Shown: one piece after another, positions 57,297 to 64,000 of the stretch | Layout of the letters: each line of letters opens with the position of its first letter | How positions within the stretch are numbered: position 1 is the stretch's first letter | Source: Comamonas sp. SCN 67-35 | GTDB taxonomy: Bacteria > Pseudomonadota > Gammaproteobacteria > Burkholderiales > Burkholderiaceae_C | Length of the DNA stretch: 64,000 nt | Assembly: GCA_001725255.1 (NCBI GenBank) | Contig: MEFV01000006.1 | Coordinates: forward strand, 92,008-156,007 | Direction: 5' to 3' | Position numbers and translations under genes: made by a program | Notes under the pieces: generated by a model | The model's input: the letters and a program-made list of their open reading frames with translations, nothing else | The model's database searches: none | Told to the model about the DNA's origin: nothing

Positions 57297-58126
57297 CCGA
57301 TGCCTCCCCTCGGGCGCTGATCGCCGAAGACGAACCGCTGCTTGCCGCCGCGCTGCAGGCCGAGCTGGCGCGCGCCTGGCCCGAGCTGCGGATCGCCGCC
57401 ACCGTGGGCGACGGCGAGAGCGCGGTGCGCGAGGCGCTGCGCCTGCGTCCCGACGTGCTGTTGCTGGACATCCGCATGCCCGGCCTGAGCGGCCTGGACG
57501 CCGCCGCCGAGCTGGCCGATGCCTGGGACGAAGCGGCCGCCCCCTTCCCGGCGCTGGCCTTCGTCACCGCCTACGACGAATACGCCGTGCGGGCGTTCGA
57601 GACACAGGCGGTGGACTACCTGCTCAAGCCCGTACAGCCCGCGCGCCTCGCCCGCACCTGCGCCAGGCTGCGGCAGGCGCTGCGGCAGCGCAGCGCGCCC
57701 GCGCTGGAACAGGCGCTGGCCCAGTTGCGCGCGCTGGCGCAGGCGCCGGGCCTGGGCGCACCCCCTGCCGCTTTCTCCACCGCCGCTGCGCGGCTGGAGG
57801 TGATCCAGGCCGCGAGCCAGACCGGCGATGGCACGCGGATCCACTTCGTGCCCGTGGCCGAGGTGCTGTACTTCGAGGCCGCCGACAAGTACGTGCGCGT
57901 GCTCACCGCCGAGCGCGAATACCTGATCCGCACCCCGCTCAAGGAACTGGCCGCGCAGCTCGACCCCGCCGCGTTCTGGCAGATCCATCGCGGCACGCTG
58001 GTGCGCGCAAGTGCCATCGCCAGCGCCGTGCGCGACGAAACCGGCCGCCTGCACCTGCTGCTGCGCGGGCGGGCCGAGCGGCTGGCCGTGAGCCGGCTCT
58101 ACGCGCACCGCTTCAAGGGGATGTAG
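57293..58126 (+). CDS. LytTR response regulator (AlgR-like)
   Basis: This 277-residue regulator has a receiver domain (ALIAEDEPLLAAALQAEL, phosphoacceptor Asp in VLLLDIRMPGLSGLDAA, LAFVTAYDEYAVRAFETQAV, DYLLKPVQPARLAR) and a C-terminal LytTR DNA-binding domain (IHFVPVAEVLYFEAADKYVR, FWQIHRGTLVRASAI). It overlaps the kinase gene by ATGA. AlgR-type regulators control surface structures and type IV pili in pseudomonads; the pil genes here are about 6 kb away, but a link is only a suggestion. Confidence 0.93.
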   Translation: MTDASPRALIAEDEPLLAAALQAELARAWPELRIAATVGDGESAVREALRLRPDVLLLDIRMPGLSGLDAAAELADAWDEAAAPFPALAFVTAYDEYAVRAFETQAVDYLLKPVQPARLARTCARLRQALRQRSAPALEQALAQLRALAQAPGLGAPPAAFSTAAARLEVIQAASQTGDGTRIHFVPVAEVLYFEAADKYVRVLTAEREYLIRTPLKELAAQLDPAAFWQIHRGTLVRASAIASAVRDETGRLHLLLRGRAERLAVSRLYAHRFKGM

Positions 58127-58160
58127 CCCAGGGCCCGCAGCCTGCGTTGGACTTCCCGGA

Positions 58161-58241
58161 TCAGGGATGTTTTTTCATGGGGCCCTCTTTTGCTCCATCT
58201 TTCATGGCTTTCATCGCCTGTCCATCCATCGCTGGAGACAT
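58161..58241 (-). pseudogene. Possible remnant of an MxKDx-repeat small protein
   Basis: A 26-codon frame, MSPAMDGQAMKAMKDGAKEG followed by PMKKHP, lies just downstream of the hydrolase stop on the same strand. Its Met/Lys/Asp-rich repeats resemble the C-terminus of the pentapeptide MxKDx repeat proteins of Burkholderiales. No ribosome-binding site or signal peptide is seen, so it is more likely a relic than a gene. Confidence 0.3.
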
Positions 58242-58263
58242 TTTTGATGCAGCCGGGGGCTGG

Positions 58264-60027
58264 TCAGAGGCGTGGCGCCAGCCCCTGCTTGAAGGCGTCG
58301 ATGAGCGCCTCGGCCCGCTGCGGGTCGCGGTACACGGGCGGCTCGCCGTCCGCTGACTTGCGCAGCGCCTGGTCCAGCGCCAGCGGGTGGGCCGTGCAGG
58401 CGGTGTCGCGCGGCGCGGGGGTTTCGCCCAGCAGGTAGCCGGTGACGAGCGGATCCACGCAATCGTCGCCGTAGGGGTAGACGCCGTGCTGGAAGTCGCC
58501 GGGCACGTGCACGCGCCGGGCGGCGGGCAGTCGGGCGAAGAAGGCATCGGCCCCTTCGGCGGGGGTGGCGCTGTCGTACTGCGATTGCACCAGGAGCACG
58601 GGCAGCTGCCGCATGGCTGCCGCGTCGGGCCGGGCCGCGATGGGCAGGCTCCAGAAGGCGCAGGCGTGGTGGGCCAGCAGGCCGCCGAAATGCAGCGGCG
58701 CCTGCCGGGCCACGCGGCGCACGGCAGCAGTCCAGTCCGCGAGGCCGGTGATGGCGGGCGTGTCGTTGCAGCGGATGGCGGTGCCGGTGGCCATGGGGCT
58801 GTCCAGGAAGATGCTCTTGCCGGGCGCAAGCCACGTGTGGGTGTAGGCGGGGTAGAGCTCCTCCCACGCCACCCGGCGCAGGGCGGCGTCGCGCTCTGGA
58901 ACAGCGGGGTCAAACACGTGGCGGCCCAGCGCGGCCCGCACGGCATCGGGGGCGTCCAGGCCGGGGACTTCCCCGCGCGCCGCGTCCAGCCCCTGGGCGG
59001 CGGTGATGCGCTCCAGGTAGGCGTTGGCCTGGAGGCGCTGGTAGCCAAAGCCGCTGAGGGTTTCACCCAGCACGGCCTGCACCTCGGGGCTCAGGGCCTG
59101 CACGGCGGCGCGCACGGCATCCACGCTGGTGCCCAGGTGAAAGTCATCCGCATGCCGCGCGGCGTAGGGCGCGAGCACCTCGTCGAACAGGCGCTGGCGT
59201 GCGGGCGGCTGCGCGTGCAGCAGCGCCTGCTCCAGGGTGGAGCCGAAGTCGATCACGCCATCGAGCACCATGCGGCCCACCCGCTCGGGGAACAGGCTGG
59301 CGTACCACGCGCCCAGCCAGGTGCCGTAGGAATAGCCCACGTAATGCAGCCGCTCGTCGCCCAGCAGGCCGCGCAGCAGGTCGAGGTCGCGCGCGGTGGC
59401 GTCGGTGGTGATGTGGGGCGTGAGGGGATTGCGGGCGCACGCCTCGGCGGCCTTGCGGCCGTTGTAGTGGACGTTGGCGAGGTTGAAGGGTGTGTCCCAT
59501 CCGGCCGGGCTGAAGTCCACGGGGCGCTCGGGCTCGTTGGTGCCGCACTGCAGTTGCGTGCTGGCGCCGGTGCCACGGGGCGAGAAGCCGACCAGGTCGT
59601 ATTCATCGAGCAGGCGCAACTGCTGCGCGCCCTGCGGGTTGCCGGGGTGGCTGTCGGCGAAGGCGTCCCAGAGCCGGAACGTGACAGGCAGGCCATCGAG
59701 GCCGGGCCCGCCGGGGTTGAAGAACAGCGCGCCGCGCCGCGCCTTGGGCTGGCCCGCCGCCAGGCGCATGACGGCCAGGCTGAGGTCGCCGCGCGCGGGG
59801 TTCTTCCAGTCGATGGGCGCGCGCACCTGGGCGCAGCGCAGGCGCGGGCTGACGCGCAACGCGTTCATGGCGCCGCTGGGCTGGCCGAGGATGCCGGGGT
59901 CGCACTCCGTCCATTGCACGGCCTGCGTGCGGTAGGGCTGCAGCGGGTCGGGAGTGCCGCCACCGCCACAGGCGGCCAGGGCCAGGGGGAGCGCGGCCAG
60001 CGCAAGCTGGGCAATGGACGGCCGCAT
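58264..60027 (-). CDS. Secreted alpha/beta hydrolase lipoprotein with TAP-like C-terminus
   Basis: This 587-residue protein has a lipoprotein signal (MRPSIAQLALAALPLALAAC, lipobox LAAC at about residue 20). The alpha/beta hydrolase core follows with FFNPGGPGLDGLPVTF (oxyanion), the nucleophile in HYVGYSYGTWLGAWYASLFP, the acid in LLVQSQYDSATPAEGADAFF and the His in VPGDFQHGVYPYGDDCVD. Its C-terminal part is TAP-like, as in Streptomyces tripeptidyl aminopeptidases, so it may be an exported peptidase or esterase. ATG 60027 abuts the stop of the upstream lipoprotein gene without any spacer, so the two are co-translated. Confidence 0.9.
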   Translation of the reverse strand: MRPSIAQLALAALPLALAACGGGGTPDPLQPYRTQAVQWTECDPGILGQPSGAMNALRVSPRLRCAQVRAPIDWKNPARGDLSLAVMRLAAGQPKARRGALFFNPGGPGLDGLPVTFRLWDAFADSHPGNPQGAQQLRLLDEYDLVGFSPRGTGASTQLQCGTNEPERPVDFSPAGWDTPFNLANVHYNGRKAAEACARNPLTPHITTDATARDLDLLRGLLGDERLHYVGYSYGTWLGAWYASLFPERVGRMVLDGVIDFGSTLEQALLHAQPPARQRLFDEVLAPYAARHADDFHLGTSVDAVRAAVQALSPEVQAVLGETLSGFGYQRLQANAYLERITAAQGLDAARGEVPGLDAPDAVRAALGRHVFDPAVPERDAALRRVAWEELYPAYTHTWLAPGKSIFLDSPMATGTAIRCNDTPAITGLADWTAAVRRVARQAPLHFGGLLAHHACAFWSLPIAARPDAAAMRQLPVLLVQSQYDSATPAEGADAFFARLPAARRVHVPGDFQHGVYPYGDDCVDPLVTGYLLGETPAPRDTACTAHPLALDQALRKSADGEPPVYRDPQRAEALIDAFKQGLAPRL

Positions 60028-61320
60028 TCAGGTCACCTCGCAGGTGCGCACCCAAGGCGAGTTGAAGATGAAGCTCGGCGTGACCTTGACCCGGGCCGTG
60101 AAGCCGGGGCGCGGTTCGGCTTCGGTGCCGATGTTCTTGAGGTCCTTGATCTCCAGATTGACGCTCAGGCTCTTGACCAGCGCCGGGCTCATGACCCCGC
60201 CGACGGTGGTCTGGGTGGTGCCGCCATCCGGGTCGGGCACCACCACGGTCCGCACCTCCCCCTTGGCGCTGAAATGCTCCATGCCGAAGGACGAGACAAA
60301 AGTGCCGGGCAGGCTGGCGTGCTTTTCCTCGGTGTATTGCATTTTCCAGTCGAGAGCCGCCTGCGCCACGCCCAGGCGCCCGCGGATCGTCAACCGGGTG
60401 GGGCAGATGTCCTTTTTCTCGCCCACGCGGTGGTAGTGGGAGATGTTGGTGTCCTGGCTCGACAGGATGGCCACCGACGATTGCTCGCGCGCGTTGATCC
60501 TGACGCCCCACGATTTGTTGGTGACGAAGAACTTCTCGGCGCCCGTGGCTTGCGCAACGCCCGCCTTCGCCTGGACGGACAGCCGGGCATAGTGGGCGAT
60601 GAAGGCGTCCATGCCCGTGCCGCCGGCCTCGCTCCAGACGAAGTATTCGTACATCAGGTCGGCAAACGTGTCCTGGCGCTCGGCCATCAGCTTCAGGAAG
60701 CGCGGCCAGTCCAGGTTCTGGCGCTGCAGCGCCCGCAGCCATTCGCCCTGGGCCCAGCCGGTGCGGTAGAAAAAGAACACCAGGTCTTGCTCCACCGTTT
60801 CCTGCGCGCTGAAAAACGGGTTCTCGCCCACCTGTTCGTAGAAAACCACGTAGTCCTTCACGCTGGAAAAACCCGATCGCCGGTAATCGTCGTACAGCGT
60901 CCCCACGTCGGTTTCGTAGGCACCGATTTCGGCGGCGATGTCCGATCCGTCGCTGCGGTGCTCGGCAATGCCCTGCCAGAGCTGCTTGTAGAAATCGCGC
61001 AGCGCGGCCAGCCCGGCGCTGCCGCCGCCCTGCTCCAGCGGCAGCGCCACCAGCACGCCGGCCAGGGGCGGGCGCTTGGGGGCCAGCTTGGCCAGGCCCT
61101 CGTCCTGCGCCACCAGATCACCGTCGGCCGTCACGCCGTGCATCAGGTAATGGCTCTCCTCGGTGCTGCCATCGGCCAGGGTGGCGGCAAACGTCACCAC
61201 TTCGCCGCGCTGGAAGATGGGCGCTTCATCGCCGTTGCCGCCGCCGCAGGCGGCCAGGGCCAGGGCCATCGACACGGCCAGGGGGGTCAGGGCGACCCGG
61301 CGGGTCGTGCATGTGTTCAT
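60028..61320 (-). CDS. Lipoprotein of unknown function
   Basis: This 430-residue protein begins MNTCTTRRVALTPLAVSMAL followed by ALAACGGG, a typical lipobox with Gly-rich linker. The mature part shows no family I know. It contains FQRGEVVTFAATLADGSTEE, a helical region with YRRSGFSSVKDYVVFYEQVG and FFFYRTGWAQGEWLRALQRQ, then a beta-rich C-terminus (SPALVKSLSVNLEIKDLKNI, ending WVRTCEV). It ends directly where the secreted hydrolase gene starts, so the two gene products may act together at the cell surface. The frame extends 28 codons upstream of ATG 61320 without signal-like sequence. Confidence 0.8.
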   Translation of the reverse strand: MNTCTTRRVALTPLAVSMALALAACGGGNGDEAPIFQRGEVVTFAATLADGSTEESHYLMHGVTADGDLVAQDEGLAKLAPKRPPLAGVLVALPLEQGGGSAGLAALRDFYKQLWQGIAEHRSDGSDIAAEIGAYETDVGTLYDDYRRSGFSSVKDYVVFYEQVGENPFFSAQETVEQDLVFFFYRTGWAQGEWLRALQRQNLDWPRFLKLMAERQDTFADLMYEYFVWSEAGGTGMDAFIAHYARLSVQAKAGVAQATGAEKFFVTNKSWGVRINAREQSSVAILSSQDTNISHYHRVGEKKDICPTRLTIRGRLGVAQAALDWKMQYTEEKHASLPGTFVSSFGMEHFSAKGEVRTVVVPDPDGGTTQTTVGGVMSPALVKSLSVNLEIKDLKNIGTEAEPRPGFTARVKVTPSFIFNSPWVRTCEVT

Positions 61321-61439
61321 GGACTGTTCCCACGTAGTTGTTGACCCCCGAAGGCTAGGCGGATGTGCCGCAAAAAGCCTCCACTGCGCGCCACTGAACG
61401 CCACATTCGGCGGCGCGCCCCGCGCACGGCGGGGTGGAT

Positions 61440-62363
61440 TTACGCCTGGGCGTGCAACTGCCGCACTTCGCTGGGCGTGGCGGCGAAACGCTGCTTGAAG
61501 GCGCGGTAGAACCAGGACAGGTTGTTGAAGCCCGCGTCATACGCGATCGCGCTGACCGTGCTGACCGCGTGCCGGGGGTCGGCCAGCCGGCCGAAGGCGC
61601 GCCGCAGGCGCTGCTCCAGCAGGTAGTCGCTGAAGGCCGTGCCCTCCTGCTCGAACAGGGCGCGCACGTAGCGCGCGGAGATGCCGTGGCGCGCGGCCAC
61701 CCATTGCAGCGACAGGTCGCCGCGCCAGGCGTTGACGCGCACGTCGGCCTGGATGGCTTTGAGCCGCGCCTGCCGCAGACCGCGCGCGCTGGCGCGGGCC
61801 TGCGCCTGGGGCGTGGCGCCCAGCGCCAGGGCGCCGAGGTCCAGCAACTGGTCGCTGATGCGCAGGCGCTCGGCGTCGCTGGCGGAGCAGGGGGAACGGA
61901 CCAGCTCCTGCGCCTGCCGGGCCAGCAGCCGCAGCGCCAGGGTGTCGGGCAGGCTCTGGCGCAGCGCGCGGTCCACGTCGGCCACCTGGGGCAGCAGGGC
62001 GGCGCGCGGGAAGGCGATGAGCAGCAGCGCAGTTTTGGCGCCGTGAAAGTCGATGCGCCCCGCCCGTTCGTTCAGGCCCAGGTAGCCGGGGCCGCCGGTG
62101 CAGGCCATGTCGTCCTGCTGGCGCAGCACCCAGCCGCCGCCCTGGAGCTGTTTCGGCGCGGCGGCGCCGGGGTTCAGGAACAGCAGCACGTCGTCGTTGC
62201 CGTCGGCCAGTTGACTGGGGCTGCGGTGGACGCTCAGGGCCGAGCATTCGACGGATGCGATGGCCACGCCGGGCAGCAGGCGCACGTGCATGGCCATGTC
62301 CGGGGCGCCGCTGCCAGAGATGTCGGGCGCCGTGTTGGCCAGGGCGGCGCAGGTGTCGCGCAC
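61440..62363 (-). CDS. AraC-family transcriptional regulator
   Basis: This 307-residue regulator has an N-terminal cupin-like ligand domain (about 20-180) and a C-terminal double helix-turn-helix: LSLQWVAARHGISARYVRAL and VSAIAYDAGFNNLSWFYRAF followed by KQRFAATPSEVRQLHA. No in-frame ATG lies at the N-terminus; GTG 62363 is the furthest start kept here, and an internal ATG about 22 codons later is an alternative. It may control the lipoprotein-hydrolase pair downstream or the divergent MFS transporter. Confidence 0.88.
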   Translation of the reverse strand: MRDTCAALANTAPDISGSGAPDMAMHVRLLPGVAIASVECSALSVHRSPSQLADGNDDVLLFLNPGAAAPKQLQGGGWVLRQQDDMACTGGPGYLGLNERAGRIDFHGAKTALLLIAFPRAALLPQVADVDRALRQSLPDTLALRLLARQAQELVRSPCSASDAERLRISDQLLDLGALALGATPQAQARASARGLRQARLKAIQADVRVNAWRGDLSLQWVAARHGISARYVRALFEQEGTAFSDYLLEQRLRRAFGRLADPRHAVSTVSAIAYDAGFNNLSWFYRAFKQRFAATPSEVRQLHAQA

Positions 62364-62426
62364 GGCGTTCGTGCGGGAGGTGGTGGCGGGTGTCGAATGC
62401 GATGAAGGCCATGAAGACTATGGATT

Positions 62427-62445
62427 GAATAGCTGCTTGCGCTTG
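62427..62445. repeat. Dispersed repeat copy 5 (between araC-type and MFS genes)
   Basis: GAATAGCTGCTTGCGCTTG is the exact reverse complement of 56187-56205. It lies in the divergent gap of 233 bp between the AraC and MFS genes. Confidence 0.65.
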
Positions 62446-62596
62446 TCTGGAAAGGGTTTGATGCCGAAAACACTCAAACTTCTGCCTGCGCCCCGGCGAC
62501 GGACACTGTAGCCTGTGCGCGCATCCGCTCAAGGCCATGCAGCGCCCGTAACACGCGAGACACGCGGCGCGGCAAATCGCTGTAGCCTCGCAGCCC

Positions 62597-63844
62597 ATGC
62601 CCTCCCGCCCCAGCACATCCGCCGCCGAAACCCTGTCCCCTCGCCGCGCGCTGTGGATGCTGCTGGCGCTGGTGGGCGCGTTCAACATGAGCACGGCGTT
62701 TCGCACCGTCGGCGCGATCATGGCGCCGCCGCTGCAGGGCGACTTCGGCCTCTCGCCCGAGCAGCTCGGCGTGTTCTCGGGGGCGTTTCACTTCGCGTTC
62801 GGCGCGATGCAGCTCTTCATGGGCATCGCCATCGATCTCTACGGTGTGCGCCGCACCATCCTGACGGTGTTTCCGATCGCCATCGCCGGGGCCGTGGTGT
62901 CGGCGCTCGCGCCCGGCTACGTGCCGCTGACACTCGCCCAGGTGCTGATCGGCCTGGGGTGCGCGCCGGCCTTTCTGGTCTGCACCGTGTTCATCGCGCG
63001 GCACTTTGCGCCACAGCGTTTCGCGGCCGTGTCGGGGATGGCGCTGGCGGTGGGCACGCTGGGCATGCTCTTCACCGGCACGCCGCTCGCCTGGGTGGTT
63101 GAGCACTGGAGCTGGCGCGCGGGTTTCTGGGTGCTGGCGCTGCTGGCTGGCGCGGCGTGGCTGTGGATCTGGCGCAGCGTCTTCGAGCCCGCGCCGCCGA
63201 CGCCGGTGGACGACGGCGGGAAGGAAACCATCGTCCAGGCGCTGCGCCGCTTCGCCGCCCTGTTCGCGCTGCCGCACACCTGGGGCATCGTGGTGCTGGG
63301 CTCGACCACCTACGCCGCGCTGATCACGCTGCGCGGCCTGTGGATGGGGCCGCTGCTGATCGAGCGCCACGGCTACAGCCTGGTGCAAAGCGGCAATGCG
63401 GCGGTGGCGCTCTCGCTCGTCGCGCTGGTCGGGCCGGTGGTGTTCGGCCGCCTGGACCCCGGTCCTGCGACGCGCAGGCGCTGGCTGGTGGGCTGGACGG
63501 GGTTGATGGCGCTGCTCTTCGGCGGCCTGGCCCTGGGGCTCCCGGCGTGGCTGGACATCGCACTGATGCTGGTGATCGGCCTGATCTCGGGCTACATCGT
63601 GCTGCAGTACGCCGACGTGCGCGGCGCCTACCCGGCCGCCATCACGGGGCGCGCCATGGCCGCCTTCACCATGGCGATGTTCATGGGCGTCGCGATCATG
63701 CAGTGGGCCACCGGCATCGTTGCCTCGCTCGCCAAGGGCGCGGGGCACGACCCCTACATCGCGGTGATGGGCGGCATCGCCGCGTGGCTGGCGCTTTCGG
63801 CCGTGGGGTTCGCACTGCTGCCGCAGCCGCCCAAATCAACGTAA
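62597..63844 (+). CDS. Major facilitator superfamily transporter
   Basis: This 415-residue protein has about twelve transmembrane helices with a central loop near residue 200-215. It shows the MFS loop 2-3 pattern as GIAIDLYGVRRTILTVFPIA (about 77-96), then LAQVLIGLGCAPAFLVCTVF. The C-terminal half repeats the fold, including GLISGYIVLQYADVRGAYPA and GRAMAAFTMAMFMGVAIMQW. The substrate is unknown. It is divergent from the AraC regulator. Confidence 0.9.
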   Translation: MPSRPSTSAAETLSPRRALWMLLALVGAFNMSTAFRTVGAIMAPPLQGDFGLSPEQLGVFSGAFHFAFGAMQLFMGIAIDLYGVRRTILTVFPIAIAGAVVSALAPGYVPLTLAQVLIGLGCAPAFLVCTVFIARHFAPQRFAAVSGMALAVGTLGMLFTGTPLAWVVEHWSWRAGFWVLALLAGAAWLWIWRSVFEPAPPTPVDDGGKETIVQALRRFAALFALPHTWGIVVLGSTTYAALITLRGLWMGPLLIERHGYSLVQSGNAAVALSLVALVGPVVFGRLDPGPATRRRWLVGWTGLMALLFGGLALGLPAWLDIALMLVIGLISGYIVLQYADVRGAYPAAITGRAMAAFTMAMFMGVAIMQWATGIVASLAKGAGHDPYIAVMGGIAAWLALSAVGFALLPQPPKST

Positions 63845-63863
63845 GAGCATGTCGGTTGCGGTT

Positions 63864-63916
63864 TGTGGGAGCGGCTTCAGCCGCGAAGGCTGACGGGTGG
63901 CCATTCGCGGCTGAAG
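63864..63916. repeat. REP-like hairpin (TGTGGGAGCGG type)
   Basis: TGTGGGAGCGG leads into CTTCAGCCGCGAA (63875-63887), which is exactly complementary to TTCGCGGCTGAAG (63904-63916), with a 16-nt spacer. The GTGGGAG head and the stem match the REP elements of Pseudomonas and Xanthomonadaceae. It lies 20 bp after the MFS stop; the remaining 84 bp of the window hold nothing I can name. Confidence 0.7.
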
Positions 63917-64000
63917 ATACTGTTATGCGTGTCAAGCCATATGCAAGCTGGAGTCGAAAGGTTTCCCCGATTTGAGAACACCGAATACGACCTGAACGAG

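Noticed and set aside
58387..61344. 985-codon open frame on the plus strand
   Set aside because: It runs antisense through two lipoprotein genes with clear signal peptides and hydrolase motifs; composition is that of a shadow frame.

Overview
The window is 64 kb of GC-rich chromosomal DNA, densely packed with genes. Gene content and order point to a betaproteobacterium of the Comamonadaceae (Comamonas/Acidovorax/Alicycliphilus-like). The main reasons are the TCA island acnB ... citE-like, mdh / gntR, sdhCDABE, gltA; the pilB-pilC-pilD-coaE-zapD cluster; the ftsK-lolA / trxB arrangement; and a dispersed short repeat with the core GCGCAAGCAGCTAT. It looks like core chromosome. No plasmid, phage, insertion sequence, CRISPR array, tRNA or rRNA was found.

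Region by region. (1) 1-3.6 kb, minus strand: an L-lactate utilisation operon lldP-lldR-lldD in the E. coli order. It is preceded by an AT-rich promoter carrying two matching FadR-type operators 114 bp apart. (2) 3.7-4.1 kb: a decayed Old Yellow Enzyme gene. (3) 4.1-7.0 kb, minus: an ICMT-like methyltransferase, a hemerythrin protein, a TRIC-type channel and an M20 amidohydrolase. (4) 7.3-19 kb: the TCA island. acnB, a secreted hypothetical, a CitE-like lyase, a possible 38-aa ORF and mdh lie on the minus strand. A GntR/HutC regulator, sdhCDABE and gltA lie divergently on the plus strand. The mdh/gntR gap contains a 16-bp perfect palindrome. (5) 19.2-27.9 kb: rnk, an acyltransferase, a nitronate monooxygenase-like enzyme, a large acyl-CoA dehydrogenase, a hemerythrin-like protein, etfBA, an ECHDC3-type crotonase and a histone-deacetylase-fold amidohydrolase, which together suggest acyl-CoA catabolism feeding electrons to ETF. 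(6) 27.9-32 kb, plus: the MoxR / DUF58 / transglutaminase (TgpA) trio. (7) 32-33.7 kb, minus: a DUF2242 lipoprotein and tsaD.

(8) 33.9-39.1 kb, plus: a divergent, compact cbb3-type oxidase operon. The catalytic subunit carries a CcoS-like N-terminus, the CcoP-like subunit has one haem motif instead of two, and CcoQ is absent. A SCO copper chaperone, an unassigned membrane protein and a split YeeE/YedE pair follow. A near-consensus FNR/ANR box lies upstream. I consider this the most unusual system in the window. (9) 39.2-47.8 kb: valS (with a terminator-like hairpin directly before its start codon), galU, lolA-ftsK, trxB, rpmB-rpmG. (10) 48-54.4 kb: pilBCD, coaE, zapD, a DUF1330 protein, uppP. 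(11) 54.6-58.1 kb: two small membrane proteins, a glutathione transferase and an AlgZ/AlgR-like LytTR two-component pair. (12) 58.2-63.9 kb: a secreted TAP-type hydrolase abutting an unknown lipoprotein, an AraC regulator and an MFS transporter, then a REP-like hairpin of a type familiar from Pseudomonas/Xanthomonas.

The genes together describe aerobic/microaerobic respiration: lactate and acyl-CoA oxidation, the TCA cycle, complex II and a high-affinity oxidase. Cell envelope, division and type IV pilus functions accompany it. All functions are inferred by reading the sequence; no database search was run.
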